DNA of 33,316 nucleotides from Enterococcus viikkiensis (GCF_005405345.1 NZ_BJDW01000026.1:1-33316); one strand, 5' to 3'. Counted from the first letter of the stretch, positions 22,746 through 32,118 are shown. Notes: generated from the sequence alone by a model not told the origin. Numbers and translations are program-made.

Positions 22746-24587
22746 TTATTCAGCTAATTCTTCAAATTGTGAATTGTAAAGAGACGCATACAATCCGTTT
22801 TTAGCCAATAGCTCTTCGTGGTTCCCTTGTTCTTTGATGTCTCCACCTTGCATGTAAAGAATCTTGTCAGCGTCTTTAATCGTTGATAGACGGTGAGCGA
22901 TAACAAAGGACGTGCGGCCCTTCATTAAGTTGTTCATCGCTTCTTGGATCAAACCTTCTGTCCGGGTATCAACTGATGAAGTGGCTTCATCTAAAATCAA
23001 GATCGGCTTGTCTGCTAAGATCGCACGAGCAATCGTCAACAATTGTTTTTGACCTTGTGAGATGTTTGAAGATTCTTCATTCAATTCCATCTCATAACCA
23101 CCAGGTAAGGTCTTAATGAAGTGATCCACATGAGCAGCTTTGGCAGCGGCATAGACTTCTTCATCCGTCGCGTCTAAACGACCATAACGTAGATTGTCCA
23201 TGATCGTTCCTTTGAACAACCAAGTATCTTGTAAAACCATTCCGATATTTTTCCGTAGATCTGCACGATTAAAGTCTTTGATATTGTGACCATCGATTTT
23301 AATGGCCCCGGAATTGACATCGTAAAAACGCATCAATAATTTGACCATCGTTGTTTTCCCTGCACCCGTTGGCCCAACGATCGCTACTGTTTGGCCGGGA
23401 TCGACATGAGAAGTAAAGTCTTGGATAACGATCTTGTCTGGTGTGTAACCAAATTGTACGTGATCAAAGTCTACCATGCCTTTTGCTTTATCCAATTGCA
23501 CCGGATTTTCAGCCATTTGATCTTCTTCGTCCTCATCTAAGAATTCAAAGACCCGTTCTGCTGCGGCAGCCATTGATTGCAACATGTTTGATACTTGGGC
23601 TAATTGTGCGATTGGTTGGGTTAAGTTACGAACGTATTGGATAAAGGCTTGGATATCACCAACTGTGATTGTGCCATTATAAGCCATAAATCCACCGACG
23701 ATCGCCACACCCACGTAACCTAAGTTTCCGACAAAGTTCATAATCGGCTGCATCAAACCAGACAGAAATTGAGATTTCCAAGCAGATTTGAATAGCACTT
23801 CATTTTGTTCTTTGAATTCCTTCAACGAGTTTTCTTCATCATTGAACAAACGAACGATGGTGTACCCACCGATAGTTTCTTCAACTTTCCCGTTGATAAC
23901 CCCTAAATATTCTTGTTGGGTTTTGAAATATTTTTGCGAATTTTTCACAACGATCAAGATCAAGATCAATGAGATAGGGACGATCAAGATGGCAACACCC
24001 GTCATTTTCACCGAAATCGAAAGCATCATTACGATAACTCCGATGATCGTGAAGGTGGAAGTGATCAACTGTGTCAAGCTCTGGTTCAGTGATTGACCTA
24101 ACGTATCCACATCATTCGTGATGCGTGAAAGAACTTCCCCGGTTGTCCGGCTTTCAAAATAATTCATTGGCATCCGATTGATTTTTTCAGAAATTTCTTT
24201 CCGCATCCGATACGTGATCTTTTGGGAGATCGTTGACATGATCCAACCTTGGATGACTCCGAATAAGGAAGCCACCACATACAGGCCTAGCATGAATAAA
24301 AGAATACCCCCGATTTTATCAAAATTAATATCGCCGGTTCCTTGATATTTTTTGATTAACCCGTTAAATAATTCAGTAATTGCTTTTGATAAGATTTTTG
24401 GACCCCAAATATTGAAAATTGTTGAGGCGATCGCGAAGATCATTACAAAGAATACCGCGATTTTATACGCCCCAAGATACGAGACTAATTTTTTCAGCGT
24501 ACCTTTGAAGTCTTTGGCTTTTTCCGCTGGCGCAGACATCCGTCCAGGGCCGCCACCACGAGGGCGATTTTGTTTTTTTTCTGCCAT
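22746..24587 (-). CDS. ABC exporter half-transporter, canonical-site subunit
   Basis: The 613-residue protein has a six-TM domain (about 40-335) fused to an NBD. Walker A is GPTGAGKTT (405-413), Walker B ILILDE with catalytic Glu534, and the H-loop His565 is intact. The signature is altered to ISQGQ (509-513). This is the pattern of heterodimeric multidrug exporters such as LmrCD, TM287/288 or enterococcal EfrAB/CD, in which one ATP site is degenerate. A Gly/Pro/Arg-rich N-terminal tail of about 25 residues precedes TM1. It lies 15 nt after its partner, with AAGGAGGAG as ribosome site. Confidence 0.94.
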   Translation of the reverse strand: MAEKKQNRPRGGGPGRMSAPAEKAKDFKGTLKKLVSYLGAYKIAVFFVMIFAIASTIFNIWGPKILSKAITELFNGLIKKYQGTGDINFDKIGGILLFMLGLYVVASLFGVIQGWIMSTISQKITYRMRKEISEKINRMPMNYFESRTTGEVLSRITNDVDTLGQSLNQSLTQLITSTFTIIGVIVMMLSISVKMTGVAILIVPISLILILIVVKNSQKYFKTQQEYLGVINGKVEETIGGYTIVRLFNDEENSLKEFKEQNEVLFKSAWKSQFLSGLMQPIMNFVGNLGYVGVAIVGGFMAYNGTITVGDIQAFIQYVRNLTQPIAQLAQVSNMLQSMAAAAERVFEFLDEDEEDQMAENPVQLDKAKGMVDFDHVQFGYTPDKIVIQDFTSHVDPGQTVAIVGPTGAGKTTMVKLLMRFYDVNSGAIKIDGHNIKDFNRADLRKNIGMVLQDTWLFKGTIMDNLRYGRLDATDEEVYAAAKAAHVDHFIKTLPGGYEMELNEESSNISQGQKQLLTIARAILADKPILILDEATSSVDTRTEGLIQEAMNNLMKGRTSFVIAHRLSTIKDADKILYMQGGDIKEQGNHEELLAKNGLYASLYNSQFEELAE

Positions 24588-24602
24588 TTTATTCGCTCCT
24601 CC

Positions 24603-26984
24603 TTAATCCGCTTCTTCTATGCCTAATTCAGCATTGCTTAATTGTGACTGAGCAATTTCTTGATAGACTTCAGATGTTTCCATCAATTCTTCATGACGAC
24701 CTTGCGCCACGACCCGACCTTCTTCTAAAACAATGATATTGTCCGCATGAAGAATCGTCGAGATTTTTTGGGCTACGATGATTTGAGTCACATCTTTAAT
24801 GTTTTCAGCGAGCGCTTTTCGCAACGCCACATCTGTCTTGTTATCAAGTGCTGAGAAGGAATCATCGAAAATCAAAATCTTAGGATTTTTCGCTAACGCA
24901 CGCGCAATCGATAGGCGTTGTTTTTGTCCACCAGAGACGTTCGTTCCACCTTGAGAGATTTCACGATCAAAGCCCTTTTCATTCGAGTCGATAAACTCTT
25001 CTGCTTGTGCGATTTGAGCGGCCTTTTTCATTTGTTCATCCGTAATATCGGAATCACCAAACTTAATATTTGAAGCAATATCACCAGAGAATAAGATCCC
25101 TTTTTGGGGAACAAAGCCCATAATCTCATGTAATTTATGCATACTCATTTCACGAATATCAATCCCATCCACCGTGATTCGTCCACCAGTTACGTCGAAC
25201 AAACGTGGAATCAAATTAACGATGGTTGATTTCCCTGAACCCGTTGAACCGATCAAGGCCGTGGTTTCCCCAGGTTTCGCTGTGAAATTAATATGATGCA
25301 AGACATCTTCGTCGGCATCACCGTAGCGGAATTGGACGCCTTCAAATTTCACTTCACCCTTGAAATCATGATCATCTTTTGGTTCTTCAGGATCGACAAT
25401 CGTCGGTTTCGTGTTCAAGACTTCATCAACACGTCCTGCTGCGACATTTGAACGCGGCAAGATGATTGAAACCATTGATAACATCATGAAGGCCATAACG
25501 ATTTGCATGGTGTACGTAATGAAGGCCATCATGTCACCGACTTGTAATTGGCCCATATCCATGTTGTGGCCACCAACCCAGACAATCAAAACTGAGATCC
25601 CATTCATTAAAAGCATCATCAATGGCATCATTAATGACATCGCCCGGTTCACGAACATTTGCGTCTTCATCAAGTTCGTATTCGCTACATCAAACCGTTC
25701 TTCTTCATATTTTTCACGAGAGAAGGCACGAATAACTGGCAATCCAGTGATGATTTCACGAGAAACCAAGTTGACACGGTCAACTAAATTTTGCAATGCT
25801 TTGAATTTTGGCATCGTTGTTAATAGTAAGGTTAACACTAGAACTAAAACAGCAGCCACGGCTACACCAACGATCCAACCCATTCCTGTTCCTGTTTTAT
25901 ACACGCGATAGATCCCACCAATCCCTAAGATTGGTGCATATAAAACCATCCGCATGATCATGACGATCCCCATTTGAATCTGTTGGATGTCATTCGTATT
26001 CCGAGTGATCAGTGAAGCGGGTGAGAATTTTTCCATTTCATTGTTGGAAAAAGCTAATGTCTGTTCAAATTGACCAACGCGTAAATTTTTACCGACTGTT
26101 GCGGCAACTAATGACGCGATCAAACCAACGATAATCGCAGCAATCGCTGAGACGAAGGTCAAACCGATCATTTTGGCACCTGTTTTCATCATGTAAGCAT
26201 TTTGGATTTTTTGGGTATTGACATTCAATGCCTTGTATTCAGCTAAAGTTAATTGAATCCCGACTGTTTTTAACGAATCTTCACCCACATCGCCTAAGTT
26301 TTTCTTCGTTGCTTTACGAGCAGCCTCAACTTTTGCTGGCATTGCATCGTTTTGTGTTTTGACTTCAGCACCAATTTTTTGTGCTTCTGCACCTTTGGCT
26401 TGTGCTTCAGCCGCTAATTTTTGCGCCTCCGCACCTTTGGCAGCTGCTGTTGCACCATCTGTTGCACTTGCTGCTGCTTTACCAGCCGCTTGCGCTTGTT
26501 CGCCTAATGCCTTCGCTTCTTGACCTAAAGCTTGAGCTTTCGCTCCGTTTTTAGCGATGGCTTGGTAATCATCCAGAACTTCTTTGGCTTCTTTCCCATT
26601 GGTTGAATCTTTTGATTGGGCGGAAGCAATCATCATCATAGGTAGATTGAAGATTTTTGCTAGCTCATCTTTTGTTGTTCCTTTTTGCAAGTCTAATTTG
26701 TAGATATCGACCTTTTTCCCATCAACCGTTTGAGTCGCTTCTTTATAGTTGTCTTTGATTGTTTGCTTCTCTTTATCGGTCATGAAAATCTCAAGCCCTT
26801 GAAGCGTTGATTTTCTGATTTTTTCTGGCGTCGACTGTTCAAGTCCTCCTTGTTGAATACCAACGTCTACGATATCTGACGTTAAACTAGGCAAACTTAA
26901 ATCACTGGATGCTTGCACAATTAATAGCAAGAATACAGCGATGATCGCGTACCAGTATTTTCCAAGATATTTAAAAATCTTCAC
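24603..26984 (-). CDS. ABC exporter half-transporter with large extracellular insertion, degenerate-site subunit
   Basis: The 793-residue partner is about 200 residues longer than usual. The excess lies between TM1 (about 10-28) and TM2 (about 270-297), so it should be extracellular. It includes an Ala-rich helical stretch (145-225) with imperfect repeats of the type KGAEAQKLAAEAQ. The NBD has Walker A GSTGSGKST (579-587) and a good VSGGQ signature (683-687), but Asp708 replaces the catalytic Glu and Gln739 the H-loop His, making its own ATP site degenerate. The start is GTG at 26984, sharing one base with the marR stop. Confidence 0.94.
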   Translation of the reverse strand: MKIFKYLGKYWYAIIAVFLLLIVQASSDLSLPSLTSDIVDVGIQQGGLEQSTPEKIRKSTLQGLEIFMTDKEKQTIKDNYKEATQTVDGKKVDIYKLDLQKGTTKDELAKIFNLPMMMIASAQSKDSTNGKEAKEVLDDYQAIAKNGAKAQALGQEAKALGEQAQAAGKAAASATDGATAAAKGAEAQKLAAEAQAKGAEAQKIGAEVKTQNDAMPAKVEAARKATKKNLGDVGEDSLKTVGIQLTLAEYKALNVNTQKIQNAYMMKTGAKMIGLTFVSAIAAIIVGLIASLVAATVGKNLRVGQFEQTLAFSNNEMEKFSPASLITRNTNDIQQIQMGIVMIMRMVLYAPILGIGGIYRVYKTGTGMGWIVGVAVAAVLVLVLTLLLTTMPKFKALQNLVDRVNLVSREIITGLPVIRAFSREKYEEERFDVANTNLMKTQMFVNRAMSLMMPLMMLLMNGISVLIVWVGGHNMDMGQLQVGDMMAFITYTMQIVMAFMMLSMVSIILPRSNVAAGRVDEVLNTKPTIVDPEEPKDDHDFKGEVKFEGVQFRYGDADEDVLHHINFTAKPGETTALIGSTGSGKSTIVNLIPRLFDVTGGRITVDGIDIREMSMHKLHEIMGFVPQKGILFSGDIASNIKFGDSDITDEQMKKAAQIAQAEEFIDSNEKGFDREISQGGTNVSGGQKQRLSIARALAKNPKILIFDDSFSALDNKTDVALRKALAENIKDVTQIIVAQKISTILHADNIIVLEEGRVVAQGRHEELMETSEVYQEIAQSQLSNAELGIEEAD

Positions 26985-27430
26985 TATTGATCACTTTCCC
27001 CTTCCATGGATATTTTTTTTGAGTAGTCGACAAACTTAGCAGTCAATTCGAGATATTTTTTAGTATCTGCTTCTCCCATTAACTCAAATACTCGAATGAT
27101 TTTCGTCCGCATTTCCTGTTTTTCAGCTTTCGCTACTTTTTTTCCAGCTTCCGTCAAGCTGACATTGATCTTACGACGATCGTCAGGGTCCATCGTGCGA
27201 CTAATTAACCCGCGCTTTTCTAAGTTTCCCAACACAGCTGCGATTCGTGCCGTAGATAAATTGAGTGTGTCTGCTAAAAATTTGGGGTTGGCAGGTTCAC
27301 CTAATATATCTAATGCTTTAATGACGATATTCGCACCTTTACTACTCTTTTCGATCTTACTGAATGCGCCATGGCGATTTTGTACCATTAGATCCATCAG
27401 TTCACGTTCAGCTTCTTCTGCGAATGTCAT
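26984..27430 (-). CDS. MarR family transcriptional regulator
   Basis: The 148-residue winged-helix protein has the MarR core at about 35-105 (NPKFLADTLNLSTARIAAVLGNLEKRGLISRTMDPDDRRKINVSLTE, with the DDRR wing). It leads the exporter operon and overlaps the first transporter gene, so it is probably its own and the operon's repressor. A 31-bp interrupted palindrome at the transcription start supports this. GGAGG lies 7-8 nt before the ATG. The ligand is unknown, possibly a transported compound. Confidence 0.92.
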   Translation of the reverse strand: MTFAEEAERELMDLMVQNRHGAFSKIEKSSKGANIVIKALDILGEPANPKFLADTLNLSTARIAAVLGNLEKRGLISRTMDPDDRRKINVSLTEAGKKVAKAEKQEMRTKIIRVFELMGEADTKKYLELTAKFVDYSKKISMEGESDQ

Positions 27431-27463
27431 ACGACTCCTCCTTCTTAAAAAAATCTAGTTTCT

Positions 27464-27494
27464 CATTAATGCCTAATAGCGTTAGTTATTAATG
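27464..27494. promoter_or_regulatory. Interrupted palindrome, candidate MarR operator
   Basis: CATTAAT-GC-CTAA-TAGCG-TTAG-TT-ATTAATG is symmetric about 27479, with 11 of 15 base pairs matched. It lies just downstream of the -10 box of the marR operon, where a bound repressor would block initiation. Confidence 0.65.
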
Positions 27495-27501
27495 CTGTTT
27501 G

Positions 27502-27530
27502 ATATTACCTCTTATAAAATGTAAATGCAA
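27502..27530 (-). promoter_or_regulatory. Promoter of the marR-ABC operon
   Basis: TTGCAT (27530-27525) and TAATAT (27507-27502) are 17 bp apart on the minus strand. The start would fall near 27495, at the edge of the palindrome. Confidence 0.7.
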
Positions 27531-27692
27531 GTGTTTTATTCAGAAAATTAAAGAATCCGTTTTCCTTTAAAAAAAATTTTGAAATTTATTCCCTTGACAC
27601 TTTCAGACAAGCTAAAAAGCCTTCAAGCTGTTACGGTTAACAGACATGAAGACGATGGAATATCTTTCCATTTCTAGTCTATATTCAAAAAA

Positions 27693-27715
27693 AGCCGCCG
27701 AATCAATCGGCGACT
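27693..27715 (-). terminator. Intrinsic terminator after the CHAP-hydrolase gene
   Basis: AGTCGCCGA/TCGGCGGCT stem on the minus strand (one G-U pair), followed by seven T. Confidence 0.9.
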
Positions 27716-27728
27716 TTTCATTTTTTGA

Positions 27729-29096
27729 TTATGGGTGAATATATTGTAACCCTGCTGCACTTAATGTTGCAGTGTTTGGTCCTGTTGGAGTTGGGAAGCC
27801 CATTCCACCTTGCGTGATTGTAATCGTATTGTTTGATGCGTTGTACGATTGAACATACGCTACGTGTCCATAAACTGGATCAGCGTTCCATGTTCCAACT
27901 GATTGTCCTTGTCCGAAGACAACGATTGAACCCGGTGCCGGTGACCCGTCTACTTGGAAACCATCAGCTGCTGCTGAGGCACCCCATTGACAGCCGTTGC
28001 CCCAATAAGTTCCAGCCCATGGTGCCACAGTTTTCACGTACCATGTACATTGACCAACCGCATACATATTACCTGAACCTGTATGATCGACTTTTGAACC
28101 CCCACCGGTTGACGGCGCTGGTGCTGGCGATGGCGTAGGTGTTGGCGTACTAGAGTTGTCAGTAGAACTTGTATCTGTCGCTTCAGTTGAAGAAGTTGTT
28201 GTGCTTTCTTCACTGGTGCTAGATGAAGCAGTGGTCGTGCTGCTTTCTGTTGTTTCCGTTGTTTCTTTTGCTTGTTCTTGCGCTTTCGCTGCTTCTTCAG
28301 CTGCTTTAGCTTGCTCTGCTTCAAAAGCTTTTTGTGCTTTGGCCGCTTCTTTTGCTTGACGTTCTTGCTCAGCTTTTTTCGCTTTGGCTGCCGCTTCTTG
28401 TTCTTTCAAGATACGCGCTTGTTCTGCTTTCGCTGCTTCTTGATCTTTTTTCAACTTAGCTTTATCTTGCTCAGCAGTTGCTTGTTCTGCTGCGTAATTT
28501 GCTTTTACAACATTCAATTCTGCTTGCTTATTCGCAATTGAATTTTTTTGTGTTTCTAATTCTTTTTGGTTTGCAGCGATTTCTGCAACTTTTGCTTCAT
28601 TATCTTTAACTTTTGCTTCAACAGCTTTTTCGTCAGCTTTTTGTTGTTCCATTAAAGATTTGTTCGCTTTAACCATTGTCGTCATCGCTTGAACACGACC
28701 AACAACATCAGATAATGAATCTGCTTCTAATACAGCGGAAACATAATTCGTTGCTTGCCCTTTTACTTGTGTATCACGAGCTTGATTTTTGATAACTTCA
28801 TTCCGTTTTGCGATACGTACTTTTAAAACAGCAATTTTATCTTGCAATTTTAGTGTATCTTGATTTAATTTTTCTTGTTTCACTTCTAATTCGTTAACTT
28901 TTCCGCTAACTGTCGCAATTTCAGCAGTTAATCCATCGATTTGTGTTTGAACGTCGGATTGTTTACCTTGTAAATCACTGATTTTTTGATCTTTTTCTTG
29001 AATTTGCTGATCATAATTATCGGCAAAAGCAATATTGGGAACCGCTGATACGGCGATTGAACATACCAACAATGCTGATAATAAACTCTTCTTCAC
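27729..29096 (-). CDS. Secreted coiled-coil CHAP peptidoglycan hydrolase (SalB/PcsB/SagA-like)
   Basis: The 455-residue exported protein has a signal peptide (1-25, cut after AFA), a long coiled coil (about 27-260), an Ala/Lys/Gln-rich then Ser/Thr/Pro-rich linker (about 260-335), and a C-terminal CHAP domain. The catalytic Cys350 is in GQCTWYV and His411 in YGHVAYVQ. The architecture matches enterococcal SalB/SagA-type and streptococcal PcsB proteins, which cleave cross-links during division, often with coiled-coil autoinhibition and FtsEX partnership. E. faecium SagA has an NlpC/P60 rather than CHAP domain, so the SalB type is the better match. GGAGG precedes the start. Confidence 0.93.
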   Translation of the reverse strand: MKKSLLSALLVCSIAVSAVPNIAFADNYDQQIQEKDQKISDLQGKQSDVQTQIDGLTAEIATVSGKVNELEVKQEKLNQDTLKLQDKIAVLKVRIAKRNEVIKNQARDTQVKGQATNYVSAVLEADSLSDVVGRVQAMTTMVKANKSLMEQQKADEKAVEAKVKDNEAKVAEIAANQKELETQKNSIANKQAELNVVKANYAAEQATAEQDKAKLKKDQEAAKAEQARILKEQEAAAKAKKAEQERQAKEAAKAQKAFEAEQAKAAEEAAKAQEQAKETTETTESSTTTASSSTSEESTTTSSTEATDTSSTDNSSTPTPTPSPAPAPSTGGGSKVDHTGSGNMYAVGQCTWYVKTVAPWAGTYWGNGCQWGASAAADGFQVDGSPAPGSIVVFGQGQSVGTWNADPVYGHVAYVQSYNASNNTITITQGGMGFPTPTGPNTATLSAAGLQYIHP

Positions 29097-29424
29097 TAAT
29101 TATTCCTCCGGCTGTTACTTTAATTTAAAATCTAATCGATCTCATTAAGACAAAAGTAATTCTAACATAGTGATATATCATACAGATAAAAAAAATGTTA
29201 CAAATATATTTCAATATCAATTTTATTTTATTTTTCAAAAAAATTGTTTTATCGGTAATCAATTCTCTATATTTCAATAAATTAAACATTGATTGTAAGT
29301 TATTTTAACGATTGTATCTGCTTTTTATAAATCCGCTCATTTCAAATAGAGGTGCTTAATTCTTCTATTTTTCATAAAAGCTAGCTGTTCGATTCCGATG
29401 AAAAAATGGGCTAGGTGCTTTTCT
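29097..29424. other. AT-rich divergent intergenic region
   Basis: About 330 bp of very AT-rich DNA (many A/T runs) between the divergent CHAP-hydrolase and metallopeptidase genes. No gene is visible. Minus-strand promoter elements of the hydrolase are probable here (TTGTAA near 29205 with TATGAT about 15 bp later) but not well spaced. Confidence 0.4.
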
Positions 29425-29453
29425 TTGGCTCTATCCCCTTTTTCCTCTAAAAT
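29425..29453 (+). promoter_or_regulatory. Promoter of the zinc metallopeptidase gene
   Basis: TTGGCT (29425-29430) and TAAAAT (29448-29453) are 17 bp apart, 29 bp before the ATG at 29483, with AAAGGAGG between. Confidence 0.55.
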
Positions 29454-29482
29454 TAAAGTAAAATCAAAAAGGAGGAAATCGT

Positions 29483-30376
29483 ATGCGTTGGCGAGGAGAT
29501 CGACAAAGTTCGAATGTTGAGGACCGTTCAGGTAGCAGCCGACCCGTGGGCAAAATTGCTACCGGAGGCGGTCTTGGCGTATTTCTAATTGCTATTATCG
29601 TTTTCTTTATTTCCGGTGGTGATTTAAGTACCGTGACCGATACCTTAGGCGGGGGCGTCACACCAGCTCCCTATGAAACCGAAAATGTGTCCACAAAGGA
29701 ATACACTGACCAAAAAGAATTTGCAGCGGTGGTTTTTGCTCATTTAGAAGATTATTGGGAGGGTGAATTCGCTGAACGAAATGAAGCGTATCAAAATCCG
29801 AAGCTGGTGCTCTTCACTGATAGTGTGAATTCCGCCTGTGGCCAAGCTAGTTCGCAAGTCGGCCCCTTCTATTGTCCTGCCGATCAAAATGTCTATTTAG
29901 ATTTAAGCTTCGCGGATGAATTATCAACTAAATATGGGGCAACGGGCGACTACGCGATGGCGTACGTGATCGCCCATGAAGTCGGGCACCATATCCAAAA
30001 CGAACTAGGAATTTCTAAACAATTAGATAAAATACGGCAACGAGTTTCGGAGACGGAATACAATAAATACAGTGTTCGCTTAGAATTACAGGCTGATTAT
30101 TTAGCCGGCTGCTTTTCTAACTATTTAGCCGACCAAACCTATCAAGGCCAACCGATCTTAGAAGAAGGCGATATCGACGAGGCGATCACCGCTGCCAATG
30201 CAATCGGTGACGATACGTTGCAAAAGGAATACCAAGGCTATGTTGTTCCCGACAGCTTTACACACGGAACGAGCCAACAACGAATCAATTGGTTTAAACG
30301 AGGATACAAATACGGTGATCTCGAACACGGAGATACCTTCAATGAGAAAAATTTGGACTTAGCCAGTGCGGCGTAA
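29483..30376 (+). CDS. YpfJ-family neutral zinc metallopeptidase, membrane anchored
   Basis: The 297-residue protein starts with the family motif MRWRGDRQSSNVEDRSG, followed by one TM segment (about 29-45), so the enzyme domain faces outside. The zinc site is HEVGHH (His165, Glu166, His169), with a downstream Glu in LELQADYLAGC as probable third ligand. CGQASSQVGPFYCPADQNVYLDLSF and the C-terminal SFTHGTSQQRINWFKRGY are typical of PF04228. The physiological substrate is unknown. It diverges from the CHAP hydrolase and has its own promoter and terminator. Confidence 0.93.
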   Translation: MRWRGDRQSSNVEDRSGSSRPVGKIATGGGLGVFLIAIIVFFISGGDLSTVTDTLGGGVTPAPYETENVSTKEYTDQKEFAAVVFAHLEDYWEGEFAERNEAYQNPKLVLFTDSVNSACGQASSQVGPFYCPADQNVYLDLSFADELSTKYGATGDYAMAYVIAHEVGHHIQNELGISKQLDKIRQRVSETEYNKYSVRLELQADYLAGCFSNYLADQTYQGQPILEEGDIDEAITAANAIGDDTLQKEYQGYVVPDSFTHGTSQQRINWFKRGYKYGDLEHGDTFNEKNLDLASAA

Positions 30377-30410
30377 AAAAAGTGTCGGTCAGTGTTGACC
30401 GGCACTTTTT
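30377..30410 (+). terminator. Intrinsic terminator after metallopeptidase gene
   Basis: AAAAAGTGTCGGTCA (30377-30391) pairs with TGACCGGCACTTTTT (30396-30410), loop GTGT. It can work on both strands. Confidence 0.92.
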
Positions 30411-30416
30411 GATTGC

Positions 30417-30800
30417 CTAACAGATCCATTCGGAAGGCTCTGTTTCACTCTCATTTTCTCACTCAGTTCGCTACATCTGCATTATCAACTATAAACTTGA
30501 TGAAGGACAGATTTTTGCACTTCATACCCCTTCCCCCATGCGATTCAACCATTTGTCCTTCAATGCCTTGTTCAAGCAAGCTTACTTTTTATTTCACTAT
30601 GTAGATAACTGAGACCTACTGGAATTACTCGACGGCTTGTTTCTTTGAACAACACAAGGTGCTCTAATTTCTTTCAAACACTTTGAATAGCAACAGAATT
30701 CGAAAATCCTTCCCATTTAAATTTATTTTTTCGTTAACAGATCATTTGACTTCCGTAAACTTTACCTACGCAGAAACACCAATGTCTCTATTTCAATACT
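30417..30800. other. Gene-free region, possibly decayed
   Basis: Around 380 bp with no supported gene. Short open stretches exist on both strands (for example on the minus strand around 30555 and 30440-30475) but lack start codons and ribosome sites. They could be remnants of decayed genes or of a repeat. Confidence 0.4.
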
Positions 30801-30813
30801 CGTTCTACAAAAA

Positions 30814-30848
30814 AAGACGCGTCCATTTTTATTGGGCCCGTCTTTTTT
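30814..30848. terminator. Terminator of the pilus locus
   Basis: An A-rich arm with GACGCGTCCA pairs with TGGGCCCGTC and a T-rich arm. There is one mismatch, and T-runs follow on both strands. It lies about 50 bp past the sortase stop. Confidence 0.8.
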
Positions 30849-30896
30849 GTGAGGTTTCATTACTACTTTTCTCGCTGTTTATTGCTTATTACTTCA

Positions 30897-32117
30897 TTAT
30901 TCATTCCTATTGAATTGAAATAGATTATTATTTTGACCCATCACTGAAAAATTTGAATGCTTCAATGGCGCCAAATAAAATTGTTCATCGTTTATTTTCT
31001 TTATCAAAGCCTTGATTTCGTTTCCGTCTTCGGTCTTTAGTCGATAGCGGCCACCCTTCACGGCTTCAAATTCCACTGTTCCTGACTCGTCACTGATTCC
31101 AGTCAAGGGCTTGCCCTCACGATATACTTCGCGACGACCATTACGTGAATACAACGTGAATGAGTGATTAGCGATTGGCTGATGATCTTCGTCAATAATT
31201 GTCAGCCGCAGTAAATAGCGCCGGTTCGCAATCCGAACCGATTTGAGCCAACGATAAAACCCATATAGCAACAGCAAGGCTACTAATAAGGCCCCGCCAA
31301 GAATCCCAATTAATTTCAGCCAGCGATCTCGATTGCCTTGATTCAATTTTTTATCGTCTGTAGCTGGCACATAAGGGACGCGATGTCCACGGACTAACAA
31401 TCGGTGACTGTTAATCATATACGGCGTACAAGTCAACAAAGTGACTAAATCTTGCCCCTGCTCAATGTGTAGATAATCGGTATTGGTAGGCTCGACTACT
31501 TTGATCTGATCTACCTGATAGGCATGAATTTGTTTATTAATATGAATGTAAAATTTATTCCCCATTTTTAACTCGGGCAAATCGGTAAACAACTTGGCTT
31601 CCGGCAATCCACGGTGGCCTGAGATTACCGCGTGGGTATTCGCTCCACCGGTGGGATAAGATGTACCTTCAAGTAAGGACGTGCCTTTCGATAAAAACAG
31701 ATCATTCGTTTCATTAAAGATTGGCAACTTCACTTTGAGTTTTGGAATATCAATGATACCAATCGTATGTTGCTCAAAATAATTCTGGGTTGGTTTTTCT
31801 GGTACTTTTTTGCCCTTTATTTTTTTTGACCACGGATCAGCACCAGGGTTACTACCTTTAGCTGCTAATTCTTTATTTTTTTGTTCCATTTTCTCTTGGG
31901 CCTGTTTCATCGTAGCTTCATTTTCTGAGTTGGCTTTGTGCTGATAATAATTGATGATCTGCTGGTCTAGCATATTATTCAGACTATCGCTGACAAACGG
32001 GTACAACAATGCTCCTACCCCAATCAGTAATACCATCATCATTACAATATCAAGGAACAGCCGTTTCTTTTTTTGTTTCTGTTTCACGGAAAAATTCCTT
32101 TCCCTCATTATGTACAA
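30897..32117 (-). CDS. Class C (pilus-assembly) sortase with extra C-terminal domain
   Basis: The protein has an N-terminal TM (about 21-40), then a lid with DPW (94-96), typical of class C sortases. The catalytic residues are His168 (SGHRG), Cys230 (TLLTCTPY) and Arg239. A second TM lies at about 268-287. A further 115 residues follow, resembling a SpaA/prealbumin-like beta domain (IIDEDHQPIANHSFTLYS, then GISDESGTVEFEAVKGGRYRL). Most class C sortases end shortly after TM2. It polymerises pilins such as the adjacent LPSTG protein. The ATG at 32117 lacks an SD; a GTG at 32087 has AAAGGA at 8 nt and may be the true start (396 aa). Confidence 0.92.
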   Translation of the reverse strand: MYIMRERNFSVKQKQKKKRLFLDIVMMMVLLIGVGALLYPFVSDSLNNMLDQQIINYYQHKANSENEATMKQAQEKMEQKNKELAAKGSNPGADPWSKKIKGKKVPEKPTQNYFEQHTIGIIDIPKLKVKLPIFNETNDLFLSKGTSLLEGTSYPTGGANTHAVISGHRGLPEAKLFTDLPELKMGNKFYIHINKQIHAYQVDQIKVVEPTNTDYLHIEQGQDLVTLLTCTPYMINSHRLLVRGHRVPYVPATDDKKLNQGNRDRWLKLIGILGGALLVALLLLYGFYRWLKSVRIANRRYLLRLTIIDEDHQPIANHSFTLYSRNGRREVYREGKPLTGISDESGTVEFEAVKGGRYRLKTEDGNEIKALIKKINDEQFYLAPLKHSNFSVMGQNNNLFQFNRNE

Positions 32118-32118
32118 A

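Noticed and set aside
27594-27650. TTGACA and a CTGTTA/TAACAG hairpin near 27594-27650 as a small RNA gene
   Set aside because: No -10 box at a suitable distance and no clear terminator of its own; insufficient support.
28034-28541. Open frames opposite or out of frame within the CHAP-protein gene
   Set aside because: They are low-complexity shadows of the repetitive coiled-coil and Ser/Thr-rich linker codons.
29100-29230. WalR box upstream of the CHAP hydrolase
   Set aside because: TGTAAC and TGTATG half-sites exist, but the spacing is 11 rather than the expected 5 bases.
30683-30913. 76-residue plus-strand open frame
   Set aside because: It has no ribosome site, spans the pilus-locus terminator and runs into the convergent sortase gene; probably chance.
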